Positions 37,772 through 47,212 are shown, counted from the first letter of the stretch. The stretch: DNA of 64,000 nucleotides from Salinicola lusitanus (GCF_003206045.1 NZ_PZJM01000009.1:434001-498000); one strand, 5' to 3'. Program-made: numbers and translations. Notes: generated from the letters alone by a model not told the origin.

Positions 37772-37898
37772 TCGTTGGCCCTTCCCTGAGTGAGGAGATC
37801 GTCCGGTGCGCAAGGTCTCGTCAGCGCAGGACATCGACAAGAACAATAAAAAAACAATAAAGATGACCTGTCTACAAAATCTTCCTTTTTCCAATGCG

Positions 37899-37911
37899 AG
37901 ACAAAAGTATA
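37899..37911. promoter_or_regulatory. Shared palindrome in the divergent rraA-like/TTT system 3 region
   Basis: AGACAAAAGTATA matches AGACCAAAGTCTA at 11 of 13 positions. It lies in the 373-bp AT-rich region between divergent operons, where one site could serve both. Confidence 0.4.
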
Positions 37912-37926
37912 ATGAAGGTAAAATAT

Positions 37927-37939
37927 ATTGATATTCAAT
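37927..37939. promoter_or_regulatory. Perfect 13-bp dyad, candidate GntR operator
   Basis: ATTGA-TAT-TCAAT is perfectly symmetric. It lies 16 bp from the shared palindrome, in the same divergent promoter region. The GntR/FCD regulator at the other end of TTT system 3 is a candidate ligand (inference). Confidence 0.4.
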
Positions 37940-38144
37940 TATTTGAAGGCCATTTTCGGTTTCTGGGCAGAGCGGTGGAAATCGCCGCTTGAGCCAATGA
38001 GACACCTGTGATTCGATGATTTTGTTTTTTATTAGAACAATAATCGAAAGCCGAACGATATCAGTCGTTTTCGACATCCATCCGAGCACAGCTCGCCAAG
38101 CCAGTACGTCCGTTGAGGCGATGGCGGCGAAAAAGGAGAGGCCC

Positions 38145-39104
38145 ATGAAGCCTGGCATGAAGACAAGAACCGTTGCGATCGCCGCCATCATGCTGATGCC
38201 GCTGTCGGCCATGGCCGATTATCCCGAGCGCGCCGTGCAGATGATCATCGGCTACTCCGCCGGAGGCGGCACGGATATCGCCGCGCGGACACTGGCTCCC
38301 TATATCGAGAAGGAATTGGGCACCGACATCACCGTCATCAACCGCCCCGGCGCCGGTGGTGAGGTCGGCTTCACGGCACTGGCCAACGCCGAGCCCGACG
38401 GTTACACCATCGGCTTCATCAATACGCCCAACGTGCTGACCATCCCGATCGAACGTGACACACGCTATGAACTTTCCGATTTCCAGCCGGTGGCCAGCGT
38501 CGTCGATGATCCCGATGGCTTCAACGTGGGGCCGGATAGCGAATTCGCCTCGCTCGAGGATCTGGTCGCCTACGCGAAGGAACACCCCGGCGAGATCACC
38601 TACGGCACGACCGGGGTGGGCTCGGACGATCACCTGGCCGCGCTGGCGCTGGAGCGCTTGGCGGGGATCGAGATGACCCACGTGCCCTTTCCCGGTGCTG
38701 CCGACGTACGTCAGGCATTGATGGGCGGGCACATCGAGATGGGGATATTCAACATTGGCGAAGCGGCGGCGGACGTGAAGGCCGGGCGAATCAAGATGCT
38801 GGCCCAGGCCGCAAGTCAGCGTTCGAAGGAATTACCCGATGTGCCGACGACTGCCGAAGCCGGTTACGAGCTGACTATTGGCTCGAACCGCGGCATCGCC
38901 GTTCCTGCCGGGGTCCCGGACGCGATCGTTCAGAAACTCTCCAGTGCCATCGAAGCGGCCATGAACAACGAAGAGTTCCAGAAGGCAGCCGCGCAGCAGT
39001 CGTTACCACTCGACTACCAGGACCCGACCACCTACCAGCAAACACTTCAGGACCTGCAGGCACGTTTTCAGACGCTTTGGGATGAATCTCCCTGGAGTCA
39101 GTGA
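38145..39104 (+). CDS. TctC/Bug binding protein, TTT system 3
   Basis: 319 aa. The start at ATG 38145 has AAAAGGAGAGG upstream. Signal peptide ends at MPLSAMA; then DYPERAVQMIIGYSAGGGTDI, NRPGAGGEVGF and AEPDGYTIG. It ends WDESPWSQ, like the two receptors of system 2. First gene of a tctC-tctB-tctA operon. Confidence 0.92.
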   Translation: MKPGMKTRTVAIAAIMLMPLSAMADYPERAVQMIIGYSAGGGTDIAARTLAPYIEKELGTDITVINRPGAGGEVGFTALANAEPDGYTIGFINTPNVLTIPIERDTRYELSDFQPVASVVDDPDGFNVGPDSEFASLEDLVAYAKEHPGEITYGTTGVGSDDHLAALALERLAGIEMTHVPFPGAADVRQALMGGHIEMGIFNIGEAAADVKAGRIKMLAQAASQRSKELPDVPTTAEAGYELTIGSNRGIAVPAGVPDAIVQKLSSAIEAAMNNEEFQKAAAQQSLPLDYQDPTTYQQTLQDLQARFQTLWDESPWSQ

Positions 39105-39109
39105 TTGGA

Positions 39110-39142
39110 CGAGCCAGCCCCTGGCTGGCTCGCCACTTTTTA
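39110..39142 (+). terminator. Attenuator-like hairpin between tctC and tctB
   Basis: CGAGCCAGCC and GGCTGGCTCG form a perfect 10-bp stem with a CCT loop (39110-39132), followed by CCACTTTTTA. It begins 6 bp after the tctC stop. A partial terminator here would give more receptor than permease. Confidence 0.65.
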
Positions 39143-39166
39143 TCCATCGCATGTGAGAGGAGCGCG

Positions 39167-39631
39167 ATGATGCGTCAGGCAGCGGTAGAGACAGGCGTGG
39201 CACTCGCTGGCGCGATACTCAGCGTCTTCGGGCTTGTCCATGCGCTGGGTTTCACGCGAGATTCCGCCTATTTGCCCACCGTCGTGATGGGATTTCTGAC
39301 CCTCCTGCTGGTGGTATGGGCCGTGAGGTCTGCGCTTGCCTTGCGTCATGAAGGTGGTGAATCGATGCGATTCTCGCCGGGCCATGTCAGAAGGTTTTTC
39401 ACCTTGCTGGCAACCTCCATCGTCATGATCGTCGCTGCACCCAGGTTGGGATTCGCCACTACGTTTCTGCTGTTCGTACCTCTGAGTGGAATGCTCCTCG
39501 GCTATCGCAGAGGCAAGTGGCTGGTGGTCACGGCAATCATTTTCTCGCTGTTGATCTATGTGATTTTCCAGGTGGTGCTGGATAGACCACTACCTCCCGA
39601 AATGGCGCTGCGTCTTTTCACAGGGATATGA
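39167..39631 (+). CDS. Tripartite tricarboxylate transporter small permease (TctB), system 3
   Basis: 154 aa with four predicted helices (GVALAGAILSVFGLVHALGF, YLPTVVMGFLTLLLVVW, FFTLLATSIVMIVAA, WLVVTAIIFSLLIYVIF). The ATG at 39167 follows GAGAGGAG. tctA starts 3 bp after its stop. Confidence 0.88.
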   Translation: MMRQAAVETGVALAGAILSVFGLVHALGFTRDSAYLPTVVMGFLTLLLVVWAVRSALALRHEGGESMRFSPGHVRRFFTLLATSIVMIVAAPRLGFATTFLLFVPLSGMLLGYRRGKWLVVTAIIFSLLIYVIFQVVLDRPLPPEMALRLFTGI

Positions 39632-39634
39632 CTC

Positions 39635-41176
39635 ATGTGGGATTCCATTCTTTCCGCCCTCCCGTTGCTATTCTCACCCGCTGTCCTGCTCGCCATGGCC
39701 GGTGGTACGACCATCGGCGTGCTCATCGGTGCCCTGCCTGGGCTTTCGGCGACGATGGGGATCGCCGTGCTGATTCCGCTGACGTTCACCATGGACCCGC
39801 TGGTTGCGCTCGGCATGATGGCGGGTATCTACAATGGCGCCATGTACGGCGGCGCAATTCCCGCCATTCTACTGCGTATTCCCGGTACGCCTGCCGGTAT
39901 CGCCACGGTCTTCGATGGCCACCCCATGGCGAAAAAGGGCCAGGGGCTGGAGGCGATGAAGATCGCGTTGACGTCTTCGGCGATCGGCGGCTCGGTCAGT
40001 GCCCTGGCGCTGCTCTTTCTGAGTCCGCCCCTGGCCGCGATGGCGTTGAAGTTCGGCCCGGTGGAGGTTTTCTGGCTGGCGATCTTCGGGCTGGCGGCCA
40101 TCTCCGTACTGCTGAGCGATGCGCCCATCAAGGGGCTCATCAGTGCCTGTCTCGGTCTCGTCATCGGTATGGTCGGCATCGACTCGATGACCGGTAACGA
40201 GCGCTTCACGTTCAATGTCATGGATCTCATGGGGGGCATCGATATCCTGGTGCTGCTCACCGGGCTCTATGCCATTCCGCCGGCTCTGACGCTGGCGCAG
40301 GAAGCCATGCTGCTGAGCAGGAACAGCATCGGCAGCGGCGGCAGGACGAGAAGCGGCATCGGCTGGAGACGACTGGTGCCGACCTGGTGCCGGGCATCGG
40401 TCATCGGCGTGATCGTGGGCATCATCCCGGGCACAGGGGGGAATATCGCAGCCATGCTCTCATGGAACGAGGCGCGGCGTGTGGCGAAGGACAAGTCGCG
40501 GTTCGGCAAGGGAGCGCCCGAAGGCGTCGCAGCGGCGGAGTGCGCCAACAACGCTGACAACGCGGCTTCCCTGATTCCCGCGCTGACCCTGGGGATCCCG
40601 GGCAGCAGCGTTTCTGCGGTCATCCTGGGCGGCTTGCTGGTTCACGGCATGCTTCCGGGGCCGGACCTGTTCACGCGCTCCGCTCCCGTCACCTACGGTT
40701 TTATCCTGGCCATGCTGGTAACCTCGATCATGCTGTTCGTGATCGGTCGGCTTGGCGCGAGGCTGTTCATCAATGTGATGTACATGCCACCACTGCTCCT
40801 GGCGCCGATCATCATTGCCCTGACCACCATCGGCGTCTATGCCATTAACAACAGTCTGTTCGATGTGTGGCTCATGCTGGCGTTCGGGGTCATGGGGTGG
40901 GGCATGGAACGACTGAAAATTCCGCTGGCGCCTGCGGTATTGGCCGTCATTCTTGGCCCGGTGGCGGAATCGAACCTGCGTCGTGCGATGCTCATTGGCC
41001 GGCACGAGGTGAGCTATCTCTTCTCCAGTACCATTGCCATCGTGATGGTGACGATCATTGTGCTGACCGTTCTGGTGCCGGTCATTCGGCGCTTACTCAC
41101 CCACTACCGGGGGCGGCCGTCGAAACTGGCGATGGCGAGCGACCCTGAGCGGGCCCGTCAACGGTTTGAGCCTTGA
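39635..41176 (+). CDS. Tripartite tricarboxylate transporter large permease (TctA), system 3
   Basis: 513 aa. TctA repeats are GALPGLSATMGIAVLIP, GIYNGAMYGGAIPAILLRIPGTPAGI and GIIPGTGGNIAAMLSWNEARR. It is closest in pattern to system 2. It converges with the GntR gene 56 bp away. Confidence 0.94.
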   Translation: MWDSILSALPLLFSPAVLLAMAGGTTIGVLIGALPGLSATMGIAVLIPLTFTMDPLVALGMMAGIYNGAMYGGAIPAILLRIPGTPAGIATVFDGHPMAKKGQGLEAMKIALTSSAIGGSVSALALLFLSPPLAAMALKFGPVEVFWLAIFGLAAISVLLSDAPIKGLISACLGLVIGMVGIDSMTGNERFTFNVMDLMGGIDILVLLTGLYAIPPALTLAQEAMLLSRNSIGSGGRTRSGIGWRRLVPTWCRASVIGVIVGIIPGTGGNIAAMLSWNEARRVAKDKSRFGKGAPEGVAAAECANNADNAASLIPALTLGIPGSSVSAVILGGLLVHGMLPGPDLFTRSAPVTYGFILAMLVTSIMLFVIGRLGARLFINVMYMPPLLLAPIIIALTTIGVYAINNSLFDVWLMLAFGVMGWGMERLKIPLAPAVLAVILGPVAESNLRRAMLIGRHEVSYLFSSTIAIVMVTIIVLTVLVPVIRRLLTHYRGRPSKLAMASDPERARQRFEP

Positions 41177-41232
41177 GCGTCAGTGATCTGGAATAGGTTG
41201 ATTCAGCGCGTCTTTGGTGAGCTCGAGGCGCG

Positions 41233-41916
41233 CTATGTCTTATCCGCTTTTTCCCAAGGGTCCCCTTTCGATTGGGCCGACTGCCTGGCCATGAAAACGC
41301 AGTAGGCCATGCGCAGGTGCACGCGCATGAGGTCTTCAGCGTAACTCTCCTCCCGTTGCTCGATCGCATCGATGATGTCCCTGTGTTGCTGCATCGAGCG
41401 CTGCATCTCTGCGTCGGAGTAGAGGTAATAGGAGCCTACCGTGATCGGTGAATCGACCAGCATCCTGACCATCTGCTTGAGCTGCGCAGAGCCAGATGCC
41501 GTCATCAGGATCTGATGGAATTTCTGATTTTCCGCCTGGATGCTGAACAGGTACTTGTCGGGCTGGTCCCGATAGAGTCCTTCGATCACGTCGGCATGAC
41601 GATGCAATTGCGCGATCTGCTCCGCCGTCGCACGGCTAGCGGCCAGCCTGGCTGCGCGTGATTCCAACAGGATGCGCAGCTCGTAGATGTCGACGATATC
41701 GTCCTGCTGCCAGGGCGAAACGAATGAGCCGCGACCCTTCTCGTGATAGATCAGGCCGTCGTCCACGAGGCGCTGAATGGCTGCTCGAACCGGCGTCCGG
41801 CTGACCGCAAGCGTCTCGGCTAGATGGGCTTCCTTGATCTGCATGTCCGAAGATAACTCTCCCGACATGATTTTTCTTCTGAGTGTCGTGTAGACCCGAT
41901 CTGTGAGCTTTGTCAT
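41233..41916 (-). CDS. GntR-family regulator (FCD/FadR subfamily)
   Basis: 227 aa. N-terminal winged HTH (LTDRVYTTLRRKIMSGEL, LAETLAVSRTPVRAAIQRLVDDGLI) and an all-helical FCD effector domain with the metal-site Asp/His pattern typical of organic-acid sensors. It lies at the 3' end of TTT system 3, in the opposite orientation. It likely senses the acid transported there. Confidence 0.9.
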   Translation of the reverse strand: MTKLTDRVYTTLRRKIMSGELSSDMQIKEAHLAETLAVSRTPVRAAIQRLVDDGLIYHEKGRGSFVSPWQQDDIVDIYELRILLESRAARLAASRATAEQIAQLHRHADVIEGLYRDQPDKYLFSIQAENQKFHQILMTASGSAQLKQMVRMLVDSPITVGSYYLYSDAEMQRSMQQHRDIIDAIEQREESYAEDLMRVHLRMAYCVFMARQSAQSKGDPWEKADKT

Positions 41917-42055
41917 GGCTTGAATGCGATCACGCTAGACCGTCATGACGGTCGTCCGGAACCCTGGGCTGATGTCGATACCGTGCCAGCATCGCATCGG
42001 TGACAGGTAGTGTCATGTGGTGGGGTGATGGATCGTCCTCCGATGGATGGACATC

Positions 42056-42919
42056 TCACTCCAGATTCTGAATCTGCTCCCGCATCTGCTCGATCAGCAC
42101 CTTCAATTCCACCGCGCAGCGGGTGGTGTCGGCGACGACGGCCTTGGAGGAGAGGGTGTTGGCTTCGCGGTTGAGTTCCTGCATCAGGAAATCGAGGCGG
42201 CGACCGATCGGCCCTTTCTGTTTCAACTGGCGTTCCACTTCGGTGACGTGGGTTTCCAGCCGGTCGAGTTCTTCGGCGACATCCGCCTTGTGGGCCAGCA
42301 TCACCATTTCCGCTTCCAGGCGTTGCGGGTCGAGTTCGGTCTTGGCGCTCTCCAGTCGTTCCAGTAGCTGGGTACGCTGGCGCTCGAGAATCGTCGGCAG
42401 GTGCTCGCGCACGGTCGCTACCTGTTCGCGGATGCCGCTCAGACGCTCGCGAATCAGTTCCGCCAGGCGCTCGCCTTCGCGGGCGCGGCCGGCATCCAAA
42501 TCCTCGAGTGCGGCGTCGAACAGCGCGAGTCCGGCGGCTTTGACCTGATCGATATCCAGGCGCTGGGTGGCCATCACGCCAGGATGGGCGAGCAGCTCCA
42601 GTGCGTTGGGCATCGGCGCTTCCGGGAGCTGGGCGCGAACCTGCTCCAGCGCCTGGGAGAGTGCGGCGAGTTGATCGGCATTGATCTCCGGTGCGGCGTT
42701 GCCTTCGGCGGGGTCGAAACGCAGCGAGCACTCCACCTTGCCGCGGGCGAGACGCTGGCGCATGGCATCGCGAAAGTGCGGTTCGAGATCGCGCAGGGTA
42801 TCGGGGAGGCGGAAGTGGGGCTCCAGGTAGCGCTGATTCACCGAGCGCAGTTCGAGCTGCAGGCTGCCCCAGTCGGCATCCCGGGTCTGGCGTGAGAAGG
42901 CGGTCATGCTGTGGGGCAT
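42056..42919 (-). CDS. yicC: YicC-family endoribonuclease
   Basis: 287 aa, the standard YicC length. The N-terminus SMTAFSRQTRDADWGSLQLELRSVN and the C-terminus IGRRLDFLMQELNREANTLSSK are diagnostic. YicC is an RNA-cleaving housekeeping protein (family knowledge). The start at 42919 gives the usual MPHSMTAF. It is divergent from rph, a conserved gammaproteobacterial arrangement, and marks the return to core genome after the catabolic island. Confidence 0.94.
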   Translation of the reverse strand: MPHSMTAFSRQTRDADWGSLQLELRSVNQRYLEPHFRLPDTLRDLEPHFRDAMRQRLARGKVECSLRFDPAEGNAAPEINADQLAALSQALEQVRAQLPEAPMPNALELLAHPGVMATQRLDIDQVKAAGLALFDAALEDLDAGRAREGERLAELIRERLSGIREQVATVREHLPTILERQRTQLLERLESAKTELDPQRLEAEMVMLAHKADVAEELDRLETHVTEVERQLKQKGPIGRRLDFLMQELNREANTLSSKAVVADTTRCAVELKVLIEQMREQIQNLE

Positions 42920-43092
42920 GGAAGTTCCTTGGGTCGTCGAGCTGATCGATCGAGTGTAACCCATCCGTGAAGCCGTTGGCCGCCGCTCGCCAGCGGTGAA
43001 TGTGCAGCCGAGCCGTGTAGAATGGCCGGCCTGCTGTGAAGCGTCGAAGGCGTGGCGCTTCTGTCATTGATGTTTTGGATCGAGAGGCTTTC

Positions 43093-43815
43093 ATGCGCCC
43101 GAGTGGACGACAACCCGATCAGCCCCGCGAGGTCACGCTGACCCGCGGTTTTACCCGTCACGCCGAAGGCTCGGTGCTGGTGAGCTTCGGGGATACCCAG
43201 GTGCTGTGCAACGCCAGCGTCGAAGCCGGTGTGCCGCGCTGGTTGCGCGGCAAGAACCAGGGCTGGGTGACCGCCGAGTACGGCATGCTGCCGCGGGCGA
43301 CCCATACCCGCGGTGGCCGTGAGGCGGCGCGAGGCAAGCAGGGCGGGCGCACGCTGGAGATCCAGCGCCTGATCGGCCGCAGCTTGCGCGCGGCGGTGGA
43401 CCTGAAGAAACTCGGCGAGTTCACCATCACGGTCGACTGCGACGTGCTGCAGGCCGATGGCGGCACCCGTACCGCGTCGATCACCGGGGCCTGTGTGGCG
43501 CTGATCGAGGCGCTGCAGTACATGCAGCGCAAGAAGATGATCAAGACCGATCCGTTCCGCCAGTTGGTCAGCTCGATCTCGGTGGGCGTCTACAAGGGCA
43601 CGCCGGTGCTCGATCTGGACTATCCGGAAGACAGCGCCGCCGATACCGACATGAACGTGGTGATGACCGAGGACGGCAAGCTGATCGAGGTGCAGGGCAC
43701 GGCGGAGGCCGAAGCGTTTTCCCGCGCCGAGCTCAACGGCATGCTCGACCTGGCCGAGAGCGGCTGCCAGGCGCTGTTTGCCAAGCAGCATGAAGCGCTG
43801 GGCATTCGCCGCTGA
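43093..43815 (+). CDS. rph: Ribonuclease PH
   Basis: 240-aa phosphorolytic 3'-5' exoribonuclease that trims tRNA 3' ends. Starts [29 protein letters not shown]; conserved [45 protein letters not shown] and [19 protein letters not shown]. Full-length compared with the family (about 238 aa), without the truncation seen in E. coli K-12. Confidence 0.97.
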   Translation: MRPSGRQPDQPREVTLTRGFTRHAEGSVLVSFGDTQVLCNASVEAGVPRWLRGKNQGWVTAEYGMLPRATHTRGGREAARGKQGGRTLEIQRLIGRSLRAAVDLKKLGEFTITVDCDVLQADGGTRTASITGACVALIEALQYMQRKKMIKTDPFRQLVSSISVGVYKGTPVLDLDYPEDSAADTDMNVVMTEDGKLIEVQGTAEAEAFSRAELNGMLDLAESGCQALFAKQHEALGIRR

Positions 43816-43827
43816 TTCGCTGCCGTG

Positions 43828-43850
43828 ATGGCGGCCGCATGGGCCGCCAT
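43828..43850 (+). terminator. Hairpin downstream of rph
   Basis: ATGGCGGCC and GGCCGCCAT form a perfect 9-bp stem with a 5-nt loop 13 bp after the rph stop. CCTGGGTTTCTC follows. It is a probable terminator, though the T-run is poor. Confidence 0.55.
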
Positions 43851-43980
43851 CCTGGGTTTCTCTCCGATTTTCTCTTCTCTTTTCGCGGTTTTCTCCCCTG
43901 GGGATTTCGACTTCCGGCTGACTGGCTGGTCATCGTCGCTCGGCGGGCTCAGGCCCGGCGGCAGGGCCCGGTATTTCTAC

Positions 43981-43994
43981 TAGACTAAAGTCCA
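43981..43994. promoter_or_regulatory. Shared palindrome upstream of poxB
   Basis: TAGACTAAAGTCCA matches TAGACCAAAGTCTA at 12 of 14 positions and lies 107 bp before the poxB start. Confidence 0.5.
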
Positions 43995-44100
43995 AGCACT
44001 GGGGCCTCGGCTTGGAGGCTCCATTCGCTGTTCTCTTCAGTCATCGGGGCTGCCCGGCATCTGACCTCGCCGGGAGTCCAGTCAACCCAGGGAGACTCTC

Positions 44101-45837
44101 GTGGCCGAACCGAATATTGCGGACCTCATCATCGAGACGCTGGACCGCGCCGGCGTGCGCAACATCTGGGGGCTGCCGGGCGACTCGCTCAATGGCCTGA
44201 CCGAGAGCCTGCGACGCCAGGAGCGGATTCGCTGGCGCGGCGTGCGCCACGAGGAGGTGGCGGCACTCGCGGCCAGCGCCGAGGCCGATGCCACCAAGCG
44301 TCTGTCGGTCTGCGCCGGCTCCTGCGGCCCGGGCAATCTGCATCTGATCAACGGTCTGTACGAGGCCCAGCGCGCTAATGTGCCGATGCTGGCGATCGCC
44401 GCGCAGATCCCCTCCAGCGAGATCGGCCTGGGCTACTTCCAGGAGACCCACCCCGAGAACCTGTTCCGTGAGTGCAGCGACTACTGCGAGCTGGTGTCGT
44501 CGCCGGCGCAGATGCCGCGGGTGCTGGAGACCGCCATGAACGTGGCGATCACCCAGCGCAGCGTGGCGGTGATCGTGATACCGGGGGACATCGCCCTGCA
44601 GCCGGCACCGGTCAAGGCCTCGAGCTGGTCCGATCCGGTGCGCGCCGTGCCGGTGCCGCCCGCGCCTGCACTCGATGAGCTGGCCGAATTGATCAATGGC
44701 CAGGAGCGTGTGGCGATTCTCGGCGGCTACGGCTGCGACGGCTATCACGATCAGGTCGTCGCCCTGGCCGAACGGCTGAAGGCACCGGTCGTCCATGCGC
44801 TGCGCGGCAAGCAGTCGCTGGAGTACGACAATCCCTATGACGTCGGCATGACCGGGCTGATCGGTTTCAGCTCCGGCTATCACGCGCTCAAGGATTGCGA
44901 CTTCCTGCTGATGCTGGGAACCAACTTTCCCTATCGCGACTTCTTCCCCGAGCACGGCAGGATCGTCCAGATCGACGAGCGCGGCCCCCACCTGGGCCGG
45001 CGCAGCCCGTTGCTGAAGGGACTGGTGGGCGATATCGGCGCTACCCTCGAGGCGCTGCTGCCGCGTCTGATCGAGAAGACCGATCGGGATTTCCTCGACG
45101 ATGCCCAGAAGGATTACCGCAAGGCGCGCAAGGGACTCGACGATCTCGCCACCCCGCGCGGCAGCGGCGAACCGCTGCATCCGCAATATCTGACCGCGCG
45201 AGTGAGCGAGCTGGCCACCGGCGATGCCGTGTTCACCTGCGACGTCGGCACGCCGACGGTGTGGGCGGCGCGCTACCTGGCCATGAACGGTCAGCGAAGG
45301 CTGACCGGCTCGTTCATGCACGGCTCGATGGCCACCGCGGTACCCCAGGCGATGGGTTGGCAGGCGACCTTCCCCGAGCGCCAGGTGGTGGCGCTGGCCG
45401 GCGATGGCGGTGTCAGCATGCTGATGGGGGATCTGATCACGCTGGTCGAGCATCGACTGCCGGTGAAGATCGTGGTCTACAACAACCACACGCTGGGCTT
45501 CGTGGCGATGGAGATGAAAGCGGCGGGCTTCGTCGACGAAGTCACCAACCTGCCGGCGGCGGATTTCGCCAAGGTCGCCGAGTCGCTGGGCATGTTCAGC
45601 GTCCGTGTCGAATCCTCCGACGCCATCGACGATGCGTTGCGCGAGGCGTTCGCGCATGACGGCCCGGCGCTGGTCGACGTGCGCACCGCCAAGCAGGAGC
45701 TGTCGATTCCGCCGCGTATCCAGGCCGAGCAGGCCAAGGGCTTCAGCCTCTACACCATGCGCGCGGTGATGAGCGGTCGCGGCGACGAAGTGGTCGATCT
45801 GGCCAAGACCAACTGGCCGTGGCGGCGCAAGAAGTAG
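44101..45837 (+). CDS. poxB: Thiamine-diphosphate-dependent pyruvate dehydrogenase/oxidase (PoxB-like)
   Basis: 578 aa, close to E. coli PoxB (572). Start is GTG with GGGAGA upstream. The N-terminal ThDP domain has [12 protein letters not shown] and the catalytic Glu in [10 protein letters not shown]; the central domain binds FAD; the C-terminal domain has the ThDP motif [18 protein letters not shown] with VVYNN. It ends [18 protein letters not shown], like the membrane-binding tail of PoxB. It would decarboxylate pyruvate to acetate and CO2, passing electrons to ubiquinone. Confidence 0.87.
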   Translation: MAEPNIADLIIETLDRAGVRNIWGLPGDSLNGLTESLRRQERIRWRGVRHEEVAALAASAEADATKRLSVCAGSCGPGNLHLINGLYEAQRANVPMLAIAAQIPSSEIGLGYFQETHPENLFRECSDYCELVSSPAQMPRVLETAMNVAITQRSVAVIVIPGDIALQPAPVKASSWSDPVRAVPVPPAPALDELAELINGQERVAILGGYGCDGYHDQVVALAERLKAPVVHALRGKQSLEYDNPYDVGMTGLIGFSSGYHALKDCDFLLMLGTNFPYRDFFPEHGRIVQIDERGPHLGRRSPLLKGLVGDIGATLEALLPRLIEKTDRDFLDDAQKDYRKARKGLDDLATPRGSGEPLHPQYLTARVSELATGDAVFTCDVGTPTVWAARYLAMNGQRRLTGSFMHGSMATAVPQAMGWQATFPERQVVALAGDGGVSMLMGDLITLVEHRLPVKIVVYNNHTLGFVAMEMKAAGFVDEVTNLPAADFAKVAESLGMFSVRVESSDAIDDALREAFAHDGPALVDVRTAKQELSIPPRIQAEQAKGFSLYTMRAVMSGRGDEVVDLAKTNWPWRRKK

Positions 45838-45858
45838 ACGACGACAACCGCGATGATG

Positions 45859-45891
45859 CCGTCGCCCGGCCCTCTCGCCGGTGGGCGACGG
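45859..45891. terminator. Bidirectional hairpin between poxB and tetR
   Basis: CCGTCGCCC pairs with GGGCGACGG, with an inner GGC/GCC extension. It lies between convergent stops at 45837 and 45902. No strong T-run. Confidence 0.5.
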
Positions 45892-45901
45892 TGATCTCCG
45901 A

Positions 45902-46510
45902 TCAGCTCGGGCTGGTGGAAGGGTCGAGCGCCAATAGCCCCGAGGCCAGTTGGCGGAAAGCGTCGGTGGCCCTGTCCAGCACGTCAGCATCATCGCTGGC
46001 GGCGACCCAGAGCGCGGCGTTGAGCGCCGCGCCATTGATCAACCGGGCGGCGGCTTCCACGTCCACCGGCTTGACGACTCCCTCCCTGCTCAACGCCTCC
46101 AGCGTCGTCATCGTCGCCAGCAGGCAGCGGTTCTGGCTCGGCCACTGGGAGGGATCTCCCAGCACCGCCGGGCCATCCAGCAGCACGATGCGCTGGATCT
46201 CGGGATCGCGCGCCAGCTCGATGTAGGCACCACCCTCCGCCAGCAGTGCCTCCCAGGCATCGGTATGGCGCTGCCCGATCTCGTGGGCACGGGCGGCCAT
46301 CTCGCTGTCGAGTCGATCGACCACGGCGGCGAGCAGGCCCCGCTTGTCACCGAAGTGATGATAGAGCGCGCCGCGGGTCAGGCCGGCGCGGGCGGTGAGC
46401 TCGTCCATCGAGGCGCCGGCGTAGCCCTTCTCGGCGAAGGCCGCTCGCGCGGCATCGATCAGCTTGGCGCGGGTCTCTTCCAGCATTTCGGCGCGACTAC
46501 GTCGGGTCAT
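45902..46510 (-). CDS. TetR-family regulator
   Basis: 202 aa. HTH LTARAGLTRGALYHHFGDKRGLLAAVV follows MTRRSRAEMLEETRAKLIDAARAAF, in the style of AcrR/TtgR-like regulators. The C-terminal half matches the TetR_C domain around NRCLLATMTTLEALS. AGGAGA precedes the ATG at 46510. It is divergent from a Rid-family gene; three evenly spaced palindromes lie between them. Confidence 0.9.
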   Translation of the reverse strand: MTRRSRAEMLEETRAKLIDAARAAFAEKGYAGASMDELTARAGLTRGALYHHFGDKRGLLAAVVDRLDSEMAARAHEIGQRHTDAWEALLAEGGAYIELARDPEIQRIVLLDGPAVLGDPSQWPSQNRCLLATMTTLEALSREGVVKPVDVEAAARLINGAALNAALWVAASDDADVLDRATDAFRQLASGLLALDPSTSPS

Positions 46511-46580
46511 GATCTCTCCTGTGTTCAAGACGGCTTCGTCCGTTCCGCCGCAAGGGTATCGCGAGACGACGAGTATTGGC

Positions 46581-46641
46581 ATACGCAGCGTATATTAGTT
46601 TGACATACATCGCGTATGTGTCGTTAATATACGTGTCGTAT
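46581..46641. promoter_or_regulatory. Three phased TetR operators and promoter
   Basis: Three 13-bp dyads of the form ATACRNNNCGTAT occur at 46581-46593, 46605-46617 and 46629-46641, with starts exactly 24 bp apart. A TTGACA -35 box is at 46600-46605, and a TTAATA/TAATAT -10-like box at 46624-46630 for the rightward Rid gene. The middle and right sites overlap these boxes, so binding would block RNA polymerase. Confidence 0.8.
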
Positions 46642-46691
46642 GTCAATTCTCTGGCGCTCTCGCGCGTCGCGCTGTCCCAAGGAGTCAAACC

Positions 46692-47108
46692 ATGTTGCAA
46701 GCTCAGCCTACCCAGTCGCCGCAGCCGGTCTTTCCCGCCAACCGTAGTGCGCTTTACGAGAAGCACGGCTACTCGGCCGCGATTCGCTCCGGGGATCTGC
46801 TTTTCGTCTCCGGCCAAGTCGGCAGCCGCGAGGATGGCTCGCCGGAGCCCGATTTCGAACGCCAGGTCGCGCTCGCCTTCGACAATCTAAAAGCGGTGTT
46901 GGCCGCCGCCGGCTGCGGGCTGGAGGATCTCGTCGACGTCACCACCTTCCACACCGATCCGGAGCATCAGTTCGATACGGTGCTGGCGACCAAGTCGCGC
47001 CACTTCCCGGCGCCGCCCTATCCCAACTGGACCGCCGTGGGCGTGAACTGGCTGGCCGGATTCGATTTCGAGATCAAGGTGGTGGCGCGGATTCCGAACG
47101 GCGCCTGA
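46692..47108 (+). CDS. RidA/YjgF-family protein
   Basis: 138 aa, Rid superfamily. GDLLFVSGQVG, AFDNLKAVLAAAGCGLEDLVDVT and the C-terminal ALA-type WTAVGVNWLAGFDFEIKVVARIP are recognisable. The Arg that binds 2-aminoacrylate-like imines in true RidA (normally in the xRx motif near residue 105) does not appear in the standard place, so this is probably another Rid subgroup. AAGGAG precedes the ATG. It is probably repressed by the divergent TetR protein and ends in a good terminator. Confidence 0.85.
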   Translation: MLQAQPTQSPQPVFPANRSALYEKHGYSAAIRSGDLLFVSGQVGSREDGSPEPDFERQVALAFDNLKAVLAAAGCGLEDLVDVTTFHTDPEHQFDTVLATKSRHFPAPPYPNWTAVGVNWLAGFDFEIKVVARIPNGA

Positions 47109-47130
47109 CTACCAGTTGCCCCCAACGACG

Positions 47131-47156
47131 AACGCCCCGCGGTTGCGGGGCGTTTT
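47131..47156 (+). terminator. Intrinsic terminator of the Rid gene
   Basis: AACGCCCCGC and GCGGGGCGTT form a perfect 10-bp stem around GGTT, then TT. It lies 23 bp past the stop. Confidence 0.85.
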
Positions 47157-47212
47157 CATCTCAGCGACAGGATAGCGCCAGCGAGGCGCCGGGATTACGG
47201 CGGGTCAGGCGA

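Noticed and set aside
44041-46035. 664-codon open frame antisense to poxB
   Set aside because: poxB has full ThDP-enzyme motifs and a ribosome-binding site; the antisense frame has neither.
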